Of a stretch of DNA of 64,000 nucleotides, positions 29,903-38,742 are shown piece by piece. Below the pieces are notes generated by a model, which was not told the DNA's origin, did no database searches, and saw only the letters and a list, made by a program, of their open reading frames with translations. Location of the stretch: assembly GCF_002078175.1 (NCBI RefSeq), contig NZ_MWFK01000001.1:5766001-5830000 (forward strand). The letters run 5' to 3'. The DNA comes from Streptomyces sp. M41(2017). Its GTDB lineage: Bacteria > Actinomycetota > Actinomycetes > Streptomycetales > Streptomycetaceae. Position numbers and translations under genes: made by a program. Numbering within the stretch: position 1 is the first letter of the stretch; each line of letters opens with the position of its first letter.

Positions 29903-32377
29903 ATGAGCTGCATGGACTCCGCACAGGAAGGTTCCGACGCGTCCGTGTCCGAGGGACCGGGCGCGCCGCTCGACGCGTCGACCGACGCCGCGGTGGTGGT
30001 GTCCGGCGACGGAGTGCTGATCGGCTGGACCCGCGCCGCCGAGGCACTGCTCGGATACCCGGCGGCCGAGATGGTCGGGACCTTCGCGGGCCGCCTGCTC
30101 GCCATGCCCCGGGACCCGATCCGCGTGGCCGGCATCGCCGACCGCTGCCGCGCCGGCATGGGGTGGAGCGGCTCCGTACCCCTGCGCCGCAGGGACGGGC
30201 GGCCCGTCGAGGTGGACCTGAGGGTCTCCGCGGCGTTCGGTATCGACGGCCGTGAGTGCTTCCTGGTGTCGGCGCGGGACCAGCGCCGCCGGTGGACGGC
30301 CGACCCGGCCTTCCTCGACCGGTTCGTCACCCGCGCCCCGGTCGGCATGGCCGTGCTCGACCTGGACCTGCGCTACGCGTGGATGAACGACACCCTGGAA
30401 CACCTGGGCGGCGTTCCCCGCGACCAGCGCCTCGGGCGCCGCCTCACCGAACTGCTGCCCGGCCTCCTGTCGGAGACCATCGAAGGGCTGATGCACAAGG
30501 TCCTGGCCACCGGCGACCCCGTCATCGACTACGAGTACCTGGGATGGAGTTGGGCCGACCCGTACCGCCAACACGCCTACTCCACCTCGTTCTTCCCCCT
30601 GCTCGGAGCCGACAACTCCTTCACCGGCGTGTGCTACACGGTCCTCGACATCACCGAGCGGTGGAACGCCCGGGAGCTCCTGTCCCTGGTGAACGAGGCG
30701 GGGACCAGCATCGGCGGCACCCTCGACGTCCTGCGGACCGCGCAGGAACTCGCCGACTTCGCGGTGCCGCGATTCGCGGACTTCGTCGTCGTCGACCTCC
30801 TGGAGCCGGTGCTCAGCACGGAGGGGCACGGCGCCTGGCTGTCCGACGTCGGGCCCGCCTCCGTCGCGCCGGAGATGCGGCGCGCCGGGATGAGCTCGGT
30901 GCGCGAGGGCTGCCCGGAGGCCGTCGCCCGGATCGGGGACCGTGCCGACTTCCTCCCGCCGCCGCACGACGTCCACCTGCTCACCGAGGGCGAACCGGTC
31001 CTCCTCTCCGTTCTCGACCCGTCCGACGAGCTGTGGCTCGCCGAGGAACCCGAGCGGGCGAAGAGCATCCGCCGCTTCGGCCTGCACTCCCTCATCTCCG
31101 TGCCGATGAGGGCCCGCCACACCGCCCTCGGCCTGGCCACGTTCGTCCGCTCCCTCAACCCGGTCTCGTTCCTGCCCGACGACGTCCTGCTGGCCCGAGA
31201 GGTGGTGGCACGCGCGGCCCTGTGCGTCGACAACGCCCGCCGCTACACCCGGGAGCACACGGCGGCCGTCACCCTCCAGCACAGCCTGCTGCCCCACCCC
31301 CCGACCGGCGGAACAGCGCTGGACATCGCCTCCTCGTACCTGCCCGCCGACCCGACCGGGGGGGTCGGCGGCGACTGGTTCGACGTGATCCCGCTGTCCG
31401 GCGCCCGCGTCGGCCTGGTGGTCGGCGACGTGGTCGGTCACGGCATCACCGCCGCCGCCACCATGGGGCGCCTGCGCACCGCCGTACAGACCCTCGCCGA
31501 CATGGAACTGCCCCCCGACGAACTCCTGGCCCATCTCGACGACCTCGTGCTCCGGCTCAGCGAGGAGAAGACCCATGACGAGGCGGCCGGACAGAACGGG
31601 TCCGCGTCCTCCTTCCTCGGAGCGACCTGCCTGTACGCCGTCTACGACCCTGTCACCCGGTGCTGCACGATGGCGCGGGCCGGACATCCGCCACCCGTGG
31701 TCGTCGGACCGGACGGACAGGTCTCCTTCCCGGAGCTTCCCGCCGGACCGCCGCTCGGGCTCGGTGGGATGGCCTTCGAGGCGCACGAGATCGAGCTGGA
31801 GGAGAACAGCCTGGTCGGCCTGTACACCGACGGCCTGGTCGAGGGCGACCACGACATGGAGCAGGGCATGGCCCGGCTCGGCGAGCTGCTCGCAGGACCG
31901 GACCAGGACCTCGAAGCCCTCTGCTCGGCGGCGGTCCGCCAACTCGTCCCCGTGCCGCAGCCCGACGACATCGTCCTGCTCCTCGCACGGACGCACACGC
32001 TGGGAGCCGACCGGGTCGTCTCGTGGGACGTCCCGGTGGACCCCGCGGCCGTGTCCGACGTACGGGCCCGGGCCACCCGCCGCGTCGAGGAGTGGGGCCT
32101 GGGCGACCTGGCCATGACGACGGAACTCATCGTCAGCGAACTGGTCACCAACGCGATCCGCTACGCCGAGCCGCCCATCCGACTGAGGCTGCTCCTCGAC
32201 TCCCGGCTGACCTGCGAGGTCGTCGACGCCAGCAGTACCGCCCCGCGGCTGCGGCACGCGCGGAGCACGGACGAGGGAGGCCGCGGCCTCTTCCTGGTGG
32301 CGCAGCTCTCCCTGCGCTGGGGGGCCCGCCACACACCGGAGGGGAAGGTCATCTGGGCCGAGCAGGAGATCCCGTGA
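29903..32377 (+). CDS. PAS-PAS-GAF-SpoIIE-HATPase regulator
   Basis: 824 aa from ATG 29903. ATG 29912 is the likelier alternative, since GAGG lies 9 nt before it. PAS (about 20-125), PAS (about 140-255), GAF (about 265-440), SpoIIE/PP2C (about 455-685), RsbW-type HATPase (about 695-822). Phosphatase motifs are complete: GGDWFDVIPLSG, VGDVVGHGITAAATMG, RAGHPPPVV, GLYTDGLVEG and PDDIVLLLA. HATPase: ELIVSELVTNAIRYAEPP and DEGGRGLFLVAQLSLRW. It combines phosphatase and anti-sigma kinase functions in one chain, a type abundant in Streptomyces. The HATPase part is very like that of the gene at 23395, so the two are recent paralogues. It ends 6 bp from a convergent gene. Confidence 0.92.
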   Translation: MSCMDSAQEGSDASVSEGPGAPLDASTDAAVVVSGDGVLIGWTRAAEALLGYPAAEMVGTFAGRLLAMPRDPIRVAGIADRCRAGMGWSGSVPLRRRDGRPVEVDLRVSAAFGIDGRECFLVSARDQRRRWTADPAFLDRFVTRAPVGMAVLDLDLRYAWMNDTLEHLGGVPRDQRLGRRLTELLPGLLSETIEGLMHKVLATGDPVIDYEYLGWSWADPYRQHAYSTSFFPLLGADNSFTGVCYTVLDITERWNARELLSLVNEAGTSIGGTLDVLRTAQELADFAVPRFADFVVVDLLEPVLSTEGHGAWLSDVGPASVAPEMRRAGMSSVREGCPEAVARIGDRADFLPPPHDVHLLTEGEPVLLSVLDPSDELWLAEEPERAKSIRRFGLHSLISVPMRARHTALGLATFVRSLNPVSFLPDDVLLAREVVARAALCVDNARRYTREHTAAVTLQHSLLPHPPTGGTALDIASSYLPADPTGGVGGDWFDVIPLSGARVGLVVGDVVGHGITAAATMGRLRTAVQTLADMELPPDELLAHLDDLVLRLSEEKTHDEAAGQNGSASSFLGATCLYAVYDPVTRCCTMARAGHPPPVVVGPDGQVSFPELPAGPPLGLGGMAFEAHEIELEENSLVGLYTDGLVEGDHDMEQGMARLGELLAGPDQDLEALCSAAVRQLVPVPQPDDIVLLLARTHTLGADRVVSWDVPVDPAAVSDVRARATRRVEEWGLGDLAMTTELIVSELVTNAIRYAEPPIRLRLLLDSRLTCEVVDASSTAPRLRHARSTDEGGRGLFLVAQLSLRWGARHTPEGKVIWAEQEIP

Positions 32378-32383
32378 GCGGGC

Positions 32384-32974
32384 TCAGAGGTCGAGGCCGG
32401 TGGCCCCGGTGGCCGGCCCCTGGTCGCCGACGACGCGGAACGCCGTCGCGGTTGCAGGCAGGGTGCCGGGAGGGGCGGTGGGTGCGGACAGGGACGGTGG
32501 TTTCGGGGAGGTGGCGCCCTCGCGTTCGATGGCGACGAGCAGGTTCCGGGCCCGGCGCTCGACCAGGATCGGAACGTACGTCCTGATCTTCGCCTCCCGG
32601 AACGCGTCGTGGGCCGAGGCGACGGTGTCGTCGACGACAGACGCCTCGATCGTGGGGTGAGCGGCCTTCAGCCGAGTCGCCAGGTGCACGAGCGCGGCCG
32701 TCTCGTCCTGCGAGCGGTCCCCGCGCACGCTCTCACGGTTTGCCGCCGAACGGCCGTCGGCGGACGCGTCCTGCGCGCTCGACGGGCCGGGGCCGTCCGC
32801 CACCCCGGTCGGCGGGGGCGGCGGCCCGTTGTGCCCGGCCGCGGAGGGTGCGGACGCCTCGGATGCCCCCGGGGCCGCGGATGCGCCTGGTGACAGCGGT
32901 GTCATGGGTGACAGGGGTGCGACGGGAACCGCAGGCGCTTCTTCGGACAGGGGTGCCGAGTCGTCCGCCGTCAT
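32384..32974 (-). CDS. Three-helix-bundle dimerization-domain protein (DUF3562-like)
   Basis: 196 aa from ATG 32974, GGTGAG upstream. Residues 1 to about 85 are Pro/Ser/Ala/Gly-rich and disordered. A compact helical domain (about 90-150) reads ETAALVHLATRLKAAHPTIEASVVDD then AHDAFREAKIRTYVPILVERRARNLLV. This matches the small three-helix dimerization domain seen in many Streptomyces proteins. The tail is again disordered. Its location, tail to tail with a SpoIIE/HATPase gene, may be chance. No enzymatic motif is visible. Confidence 0.7.
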   Translation of the reverse strand: MTADDSAPLSEEAPAVPVAPLSPMTPLSPGASAAPGASEASAPSAAGHNGPPPPPTGVADGPGPSSAQDASADGRSAANRESVRGDRSQDETAALVHLATRLKAAHPTIEASVVDDTVASAHDAFREAKIRTYVPILVERRARNLLVAIEREGATSPKPPSLSAPTAPPGTLPATATAFRVVGDQGPATGATGLDL

Positions 32975-33343
32975 CGCTCACCCGCCCGCGCTCTCACTCA
33001 CCGATCAGCCGCCTCCCTCATTCTCGGCCCGTCCGCGCGAATGTGCCTGACGGACGGCACCGGGCGGACAGGGAGGGGAAGGGAAGTGGAGGAGGAGCGG
33101 AGGGCGAGGCGAGGAGGGCGAAGCCGCGGCCCCGACCGCCGCATCGGCCGGCGCGAGGACGGCGGGGCCGATGCGGGTGGTCGCGGTCGGGCCCGAGGCT
33201 TCTGACCGGGTACTCGTCAGGCAGCGGCACACCTCGGGCAGGAGCGCACCCATAAGGCCTGACGGGCCTGACAGATCTGACGAACTCGACAGGCATGACG
33301 GAGCGTCACAGCCAGTGCGTCACACCGGACTTGGGCCTCGGTG
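32975..33343. other. Intergenic region with purine-rich tract and short repeats
   Basis: 369 bp between two leftward genes. It includes an almost pure purine stretch (about 33066-33120) and five degenerate 9-bp units (33257-33301). No gene with a credible start is seen. Confidence 0.45.
33257..33301. repeat. Degenerate 9-bp tandem repeat
   Basis: Five consecutive 9-nt units, GCCTGACGG, GCCTGACAG, ATCTGACGA, ACTCGACAG, GCATGACGG, all with GAC at positions 5-7. They lie just downstream of the phospholipase gene. Confidence 0.5.
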
Positions 33344-33796
33344 TCAGCCGAGGGCCTTGACCGCCTGGTAGTAGGTCCACGCGGTGCTGGTGCAGGCGGT
33401 CTTCGTCACGCCGCTGTAGGCGTTGCAGACCCGCTTGAGGTCCTCGTAGAGGGCGCTGTCGAGACGGGACTTGTTGGCGTCGAAGGATCCGGCGGCCTTG
33501 TAGTTGCGATAGCCGAAGTCGTGACGGGCGCAGGAGGTGGAGAAGGGGAAGCCGAAGGGGTTGTCCGGCGAGGAGGAGCAGTAGTCGGTGGACCAGTCGA
33601 ACGAGTACGCCGACCAGGCGGCCTGATTCGACCGTGCCGCGACCCAGAGGTTGTAGCTCGACGCGCTCGTCTGCGTCCAGCTGGACAGGATCTGGGGCTT
33701 GTCGGCAGGAGCGGCGGTGGCCGTGCCGGCGGTCGCGGTGACAGCGGCCAGCGCCATGGCCGAGGCGGCCAGGCCGGTGGCGAATCTACGGTGCAT
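33344..33796 (-). CDS. Secreted prokaryotic phospholipase A2
   Basis: Hydrolyses the sn-2 ester of phospholipids outside the cell, Ca-dependent. 150 aa from ATG 33796, with GGAGG 7 nt upstream. Signal peptide 1-29 (MHRRFATGLAASAMALAAV, cut after TATAA). The catalytic dyad is in CARHDFGYRN, His92 and Asp93. Four Cys (DYC, SC, VC, AC) give the two disulfides of the Streptomyces-type enzyme, and the WSTDYCS Asp belongs to the Ca site. Length agrees with the S. violaceoruber-type family (mature about 120 aa). Monocistronic. Confidence 0.93.
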   Translation of the reverse strand: MHRRFATGLAASAMALAAVTATAGTATAAPADKPQILSSWTQTSASSYNLWVAARSNQAAWSAYSFDWSTDYCSSSPDNPFGFPFSTSCARHDFGYRNYKAAGSFDANKSRLDSALYEDLKRVCNAYSGVTKTACTSTAWTYYQAVKALG

Positions 33797-33950
33797 CCCA
33801 ACACCTCCACGAAGGTGCCGCCCGGTTGGGCAGCAGGTTCATGACAAGATGATCGGTGGAGTGATCCCGCTTGCCTAGCCGTCGGCGCTCAACAATCAAT
33901 GAACTCAAGTAGTTTTCGAGTCGCCGGAACCTGAACTGCCCTTTTCCCGC

Positions 33951-34376
33951 TCAGGGTTGTGTGGCGCTCCTCCCGCCGAACCGGGCGAGTTCCTCGGCCG
34001 AACCCTGCGGCAGCTCGGCGATCCCGGCGTCCGGCAGGGCCGCGATCACGGCGCTCAGCCGCGTGCGCAGATCAGGAATCGGAGCCCAGCCCGACTCCGG
34101 CGCCCCCGCGGCCGTGAGCAGGAGGTCCCCCGGATAGAAGGTCGCTTCGAGCAGGGGCTCTTCGAGCAGGAGAAGCGCCGCCAGCGGGAGGGTGCAGTGC
34201 AGAGCCACCCGCTGCGCCACCAGCATGCGCAGGTCGCCCGGGCGTAGATCGCCGAGTTTGCTGTGCCGCAACGCGTGCACGGTCCGGACGAGCCGGGTGG
34301 CGTCCGCGCCGGGTGCGGGCCATCGAGGAGGATCTACCTCGTCGAGCGTGCAGCCGAGGTGGAGCAGCGGGTTCAT
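33951..34376 (-). CDS. CdiI-like contact-dependent inhibition immunity protein (orphan)
   Basis: 141 aa from ATG 34376 with AGGAG 8 nt upstream. The sequence NPLLHLGCTLDEVDPPRWP, then ATRLVRTVHALRHSKLGDLRPGDLRMLVAQ, LPLAALLLLEEPLLEATFYPGDLL matches the CdiI_2-type immunity domain as I know it from Streptomyces annotations. Mostly helical, cytosolic. No CdiA, WXG100-type or LXG toxin is near, so it is an orphan, perhaps protecting against neighbours or with a changed role. Divergent from the isochorismatase gene. Confidence 0.68.
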   Translation of the reverse strand: MNPLLHLGCTLDEVDPPRWPAPGADATRLVRTVHALRHSKLGDLRPGDLRMLVAQRVALHCTLPLAALLLLEEPLLEATFYPGDLLLTAAGAPESGWAPIPDLRTRLSAVIAALPDAGIAELPQGSAEELARFGGRSATQP

Positions 34377-34547
34377 GGGGTCATTCTCCTGGTCGCCAAG
34401 GGGGCACCGATCGGGGCATCCGTCAGGGCGTCGATCAGGGCATGGTGCAGAAGCGAGGACGGTCTGCGGGGGCCGTGACCGGATCGGTCCGGTGGTGGAC
34501 CCGATGAGGCCTGTCGCCACTGTGGCCGCGCCCGTCAGAGTGGACCC

Positions 34548-35147
34548 ATGACCCGAGCACTCGTCGTCATCGACGTCCAGGAATCGTTCCGTGCAGGCCC
34601 GCTGTGGGAGACCATCTCCCGCCCGAAGATCGCGCACCAGGTGGACCGCCTCGTCCGCCTCGCCCGGCAGGCCGGCGACACCGTGGTGTGGGTACTGCAC
34701 TCGGAGCCCGGCAGCGGCGACGTGTTCGACCCCGCGCTCGGCCACGTCCGGCTGCTGGAGGAGCTCCACCGAGAGGAGGGCGAACCGCTCGTCCACAAGA
34801 CCTCGCACAACGCCTTCACCACCACCAACCTGCAGCAACTCCTCACCGAACGCGGTATCCGCGAACTCGTCGTGTGCGGCATCCGCACCGAGCAGTGCGT
34901 CGAGACGACCACCCGCGTGGCGAGTGACCTCGGATACCGGGTCACCTTCGTCACCGACGCCACGGCGACCAACCCCATCGCACACCGCGACGCCCCCGCC
35001 GGGCAGTCCGTGGCCGAGCTGCTGGCCGACCCGCGCACCCTGAGCGCCGAGGAGATCGTCCGGCGCACCGAGTACGCCCTGGCCGGACGGTTCGCCACCA
35101 TCGCCACCGTCGACGAACTGGAAGCAGCGGCCGGCTCTCGGGCATGA
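34548..35147 (+). CDS. Isochorismatase-family cysteine hydrolase
   Basis: 199 aa from ATG 34548. The catalytic triad Asp9 (LVVIDVQESF), Lys84 (VHKTSHNAF) and Cys117 (IRTEQCVETT) is complete, with the conserved cis-peptide context before Cys. The family includes nicotinamidases, ureidoacrylate and N-carbamoyl hydrolases and isochorismatases; the substrate is not predictable. Ten bp separate it from the GlxA-type regulator downstream, on the same strand, so the two form an operon and the regulator probably senses a related amide or thiol metabolite (inference). Confidence 0.9.
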   Translation: MTRALVVIDVQESFRAGPLWETISRPKIAHQVDRLVRLARQAGDTVVWVLHSEPGSGDVFDPALGHVRLLEELHREEGEPLVHKTSHNAFTTTNLQQLLTERGIRELVVCGIRTEQCVETTTRVASDLGYRVTFVTDATATNPIAHRDAPAGQSVAELLADPRTLSAEEIVRRTEYALAGRFATIATVDELEAAAGSRA

Positions 35148-35157
35148 TGACCGGATC

Positions 35158-36069
35158 GTGAGCCACATCGTCTTCTTCCTGGTGCCCGGAGTCCATCTGC
35201 TGGACCTCGCGGGACCCGCGCAGGCCTTCTCCACGGCCGCCGACTTCGGGCACCCCTACACACTCCACTACGTCGCCGAGCAGCCGCAGGTGCCGACCGC
35301 CCAGGGCCTGCCCCTGGTGACCCGGGTCGACTGGCCCGAGCTGGGCCCCGAGGACCTGATCGTGGTCCCTGGCTGGCGCGCCCTCGACCTCGCCGACGCA
35401 CCCGCCGTCGGAGAGCCCGCGCTCCGTGTCCTGCGCGACCACCACGCCCGGGGCGGCACCGTCGCCAGCGTCTGCGCCGGAGCCGACGCGCTCGGCCGGG
35501 CCGGCCTCCTCGACGGCCGCCGCTGCACCACCCACCACGACGTCCAGGACGACCTCGCCCGCCGCTACCCCCGAGCGGTCGTCGTCCGCGACGTGCTCTA
35601 CACCGCCGACGACCGGGTGGTCACCTCCGCCGGCATCGCCAGCGGGATCGACCTCGCCCTGCACCTGGTCGCCACCCGGCACGGCCCCGCCGTCGCCGCG
35701 CAGGTGGCGCGGGACATGGTGGTCTACGCACGCCGCAACGGCAACGAACCGCAGGCCAGCACGATGCTCCGCCACCGGTCCCACCTCGACGACACCGTGC
35801 ACCGGGCCCAGGACCTGCTCGACACCCGGTTCGACCAGCCACTGCCCCTGCCCGACCTGGCCGCCGCCGTCGGGGTGAGCGAACGCACCCTCACCCGCCT
35901 CTTCACCCGGGCGACCGGAGGCCTCACCCCGCTGCGCTACCAGCAGGCCCTGCGCCTCGAACGTGCCGAGCACCTCATCAGCCACGGCCTCACCGTCGAC
36001 GCCGCCGCCCACGCGGTCGGCTTCGAGGACGCCCGCATGCTGCGCCGCCTGCGGGCCCGTACCGCCTGA
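35158..36069 (+). CDS. GlxA-type transcriptional regulator (DJ-1/PfpI + AraC HTH)
   Basis: 303 aa from GTG 35158, 10 bp after the isochorismatase stop. N-terminal DJ-1/PfpI domain (1 to about 175: IVFFLVPGVHLLDLAGPAQAF, LIVVPGWR, GTVASVCAGADALGRAGLLDGR with the elbow Cys, SAGIASGIDLALHLV). C-terminal AraC HTH (about 215-300: DLAAAVGVSERTLTRLFTRATGGLTPLRYQQALRLERAEHLI in parts). The second helix-turn-helix ends early at FEDARMLRRLRARTA, near the usual end. A transcriptional activator for the operon or a nearby metabolic gene. Ends 16 bp from the convergent NhaA fusion gene. Confidence 0.9.
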   Translation: MSHIVFFLVPGVHLLDLAGPAQAFSTAADFGHPYTLHYVAEQPQVPTAQGLPLVTRVDWPELGPEDLIVVPGWRALDLADAPAVGEPALRVLRDHHARGGTVASVCAGADALGRAGLLDGRRCTTHHDVQDDLARRYPRAVVVRDVLYTADDRVVTSAGIASGIDLALHLVATRHGPAVAAQVARDMVVYARRNGNEPQASTMLRHRSHLDDTVHRAQDLLDTRFDQPLPLPDLAAAVGVSERTLTRLFTRATGGLTPLRYQQALRLERAEHLISHGLTVDAAAHAVGFEDARMLRRLRARTA

Positions 36070-36085
36070 TACGTCGCAGGCCCCC

Positions 36086-37987
36086 TCAGTCCTTGCGGCC
36101 CGCCCCCGTCAGCGACGCCCGCTGGCGCGCCGCGCGGACCGCCGCCGTCAGCGAGGCGATGTCGTAGGCGCCGTAGTGGCGGCGGCCGTTGACGAAGAAC
36201 GTGGGCGTGCCCGAGACGCCGCTGAGGTCCGCCGACTCGACGTCCATCGCGACCCGGGGCGCACCCGCGCGGGCCCGCAGGTCGTCGCGGAAGCGGTCCG
36301 CGTCCAGGCCGACGTCGGCGGCGTACCGCAGCAGATCCTTCGGGAGCAGGTCGCCCTGGTGGGCCATGAGGAGGTCGTGCATCTCCCAGTAGCGGTCCTG
36401 GTGGGCCGCGGCCTCGGCGGCCTCCGCGGCGAGCTGCGCGTTGGGGTGCACGTCGGTGAGCGGAAGGTGCCGCCACACGTAGCGGACGTCACCGAAGTCG
36501 GCGAGGAGTTCGCGCACCACGGACTCGGCGCGACCGCAGTAGGGGCACTCGAAGTCGCCGTACTCGACGAGCGTCACCGGCGCGTCGAGCCGCCCCCGCA
36601 CGTGATCGCGCTCCACGTCGACGGGTTCGCTGAGGTCGACGATGGACTCACCGGTGCCGAGCAGGGCCCGCGCACGCGAACGCGCGTTCAGCGCGCCGAT
36701 CAGCAGCGTGACGATCCACGTGAGCAGGAACGAACTGGCCACGGCCGCCAGGATGCCGATCTTCGCCTGCTCCAGACGGTCGCCCTCGAAGGCCAGTGAC
36801 GCGATCAGCAGGGCCACGGTGAAGCCCACACCGGCCAGCGTGCCGCCCGCCGTGATGGCGCCCCAGCCCACGGGCGGCCGCAGTCGTCCCCGGCTGGCCC
36901 TCGTGGTGAGCCAGGTCGCGCCGATGATGCCGACCGGCTTGCCGACCACGTAGCCGAGGAGGATGCCGAGGGTGACGGGCGAGGTGAAGGCGTCGGCGAG
37001 CTGCCCGCCGCCGAGGGTGATGCCCGCGTTGGCGAGCGCGAAGAGCGGCACGATGACGTAGCTCGTCCAGGGATGGAACATCTGCTGGAGCCGCTCGTTC
37101 GGCGAGAGCGTTGAGGCGAGCCCGCGGCGCACGGTCCGTTCGAGTTCCGGAGTGGGCTGTTCACGGAAGCGCCGGAACAGACTGCTCGCGTGCTCCAGGT
37201 CGCCGCGGTCCGCGGCGTACGCGTAGGTCAGCAGGCCCATCGCGAGACCCGTCACCACCGGATCGATCCCGGACTTGAGCAGCGCAACCCAGATCGCGAC
37301 GCCCAGGACCCCGTACAGCGCGGGGAACCGTCTGCCGATGGTCTGGCGCACCAGCAGGACGAGCGCGAACAGGCCGAGGGCCGTCAGCAGCGCGGGCAGC
37401 GCGATGGCGTCGCTGTACGCGACGACGATGACGGCGAGGGCCAGGAAGTCGTCCACCACGGCGACGGTGAGCATGAAGACCCGGAGGTTGTTCGGCAGTC
37501 GCGACCCGAAGATGGCGAGCATGCCCAGGGCGAAGGCCGTGTCCGTGGACATGGCCGCACCCCAGCCGTGCGCGTCGGAGCCGTGGCCCGCCGTGACCGC
37601 CAGATAGATGGCCACCGGCACGATCATGCCGCTCACCCCGGCCAGCAGGGGCAGCGTGACCCGGCGGCGTTCCCGCAGCTCGCCCAGGTCGAACTCGCGG
37701 CGCGCCTCCAGTCCCACGACGAAGAAGAACAGCGTCATCAGCCCGCTGTTGATCCACTCCCGCAGATCCAGCGACACCCCGCCCGACCCGATGCGCACGG
37801 ACAGCTCGGTGCCCCACAAGGACTCGTACGAGCCCGGGCCCATGTTGGCCCAGGCCAACGCCGCCAGGGTGGCGGCGAGCAGCACGGCCGCGCTGCCCGT
37901 CTCCGTCCGCAGAAAAGCGCGCAGCGGACTGCGCGGCTCCGTTCCGCACAGACTCTGGCCCGACAGGGACGACGACTCGGATGGCAT
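36086..37987 (-). CDS. nhaA: Na+/H+ antiporter NhaA fused to a C-terminal DsbA-like thioredoxin domain
   Basis: 633 aa from ATG 37987, with AGAAGG 6 nt upstream. Residues about 20-420 are NhaA with about eleven to twelve membrane helices. The transport aspartates are seen in AMSTDTAFALG and VVDDFLALAV, the counterparts of E. coli Asp133 and Asp163/164. Residues about 440-630 form a thioredoxin/DsbA-like domain with VEYGDFECPYCGRAE (CxxC), then LPLTDVHPNAQLAAEAAEAA and the cis-Pro strand SGVSGTPTFFVNG. NhaA's C-terminus is cytoplasmic, so the redox domain probably faces the cytosol (inference). This fusion recurs in actinobacteria. Role: pH/sodium homeostasis, with possible redox gating. Divergent from the molybdo-enzyme operon. 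Confidence 0.92.
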   Translation of the reverse strand: MPSESSSLSGQSLCGTEPRSPLRAFLRTETGSAAVLLAATLAALAWANMGPGSYESLWGTELSVRIGSGGVSLDLREWINSGLMTLFFFVVGLEARREFDLGELRERRRVTLPLLAGVSGMIVPVAIYLAVTAGHGSDAHGWGAAMSTDTAFALGMLAIFGSRLPNNLRVFMLTVAVVDDFLALAVIVVAYSDAIALPALLTALGLFALVLLVRQTIGRRFPALYGVLGVAIWVALLKSGIDPVVTGLAMGLLTYAYAADRGDLEHASSLFRRFREQPTPELERTVRRGLASTLSPNERLQQMFHPWTSYVIVPLFALANAGITLGGGQLADAFTSPVTLGILLGYVVGKPVGIIGATWLTTRASRGRLRPPVGWGAITAGGTLAGVGFTVALLIASLAFEGDRLEQAKIGILAAVASSFLLTWIVTLLIGALNARSRARALLGTGESIVDLSEPVDVERDHVRGRLDAPVTLVEYGDFECPYCGRAESVVRELLADFGDVRYVWRHLPLTDVHPNAQLAAEAAEAAAHQDRYWEMHDLLMAHQGDLLPKDLLRYAADVGLDADRFRDDLRARAGAPRVAMDVESADLSGVSGTPTFFVNGRRHYGAYDIASLTAAVRAARQRASLTGAGRKD

Positions 37988-38142
37988 GGTCACCTTCTGA
38001 TTCTCACCCCGGACCGGATCGGTCCACACGCCGCCACCCGGCAAGCGGTGATCCCGTGTGCGCGTACCCGCCGACCGTGCGGACGTCGGCCGGGCGCGGG
38101 AGAATCGACAGGTGCGCATCCGGACAGGAAGGGCGTGGCGCC

Positions 38143-38742
38143 GTGGTCACCTTCTCACCCGGCTTCCGGGGACGGCCGAGGACCTCCGACGGGCGGCTGC
38201 CCCCCGGACAGTACGAGGCCTACGACTTCCCCGTGCTGTCCGCAGGACCCACGCCCCGGGTCAGTCGTGACACCTGGCAGTTCACGGTGACCACCGAGAC
38301 CGGAGCCGAGCACACCTGGTCCTGGACGGACCTCATGGGCCTGGCCTCCGAGCGGCCCACCGTGGATCTGCACTGCGTCACCAAATGGTCCAAGTTCGAC
38401 ACCCACTGGCAGGGCGTCTCGCTGGACCTCCTGCTCGCGGACGTCGAGACCGCCGCAGAGTTCGCCCTGGTCCACGCCTACGGCGGCTACACCACCAACC
38501 TCCCCCTGGAGGACCTGCTCGACGGACAGGCGTGGATCGCCTACGGCTACGACAGCGAGGACGTGCCGCCCGAGCACGGCGGTCCCGCCCGGCTGCTGGT
38601 ACCGCACCTGTACCTGTGGAAGTCGGCGAAATGGGTGCGCGGGATCCAACTGCTCCTGGACGACGAACCGGGGTTCTGGGAGAGCGCCGGCTACCACGAC
38701 TACGGAGACCCATGGCGCGAACAGCGGTACCAAGGCGACTAG
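38143..38742 (+). CDS. Sulfite-oxidase-like molybdopterin oxidoreductase
   Basis: 199 aa from GTG 38143; AGGAAGG lies rather far upstream, so the start is probable but not certain. The oxidoreductase molybdopterin domain is seen in VDLHCVTKWSKFDTHWQGV, where Cys is the Mo ligand, FALVHAYGGYTTNLPLEDL, GGPARLLVPHLYLWKSAKWVRGI. No Tat signal, unlike YedY/MsrP, so this is a cytosolic form. It overlaps the flavin reductase gene by 31 bp, which indicates an operon in which the reductase supplies electrons. Substrate unknown; sulfoxides are possible by analogy with MsrP. Confidence 0.88.
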   Translation: MVTFSPGFRGRPRTSDGRLPPGQYEAYDFPVLSAGPTPRVSRDTWQFTVTTETGAEHTWSWTDLMGLASERPTVDLHCVTKWSKFDTHWQGVSLDLLLADVETAAEFALVHAYGGYTTNLPLEDLLDGQAWIAYGYDSEDVPPEHGGPARLLVPHLYLWKSAKWVRGIQLLLDDEPGFWESAGYHDYGDPWREQRYQGD

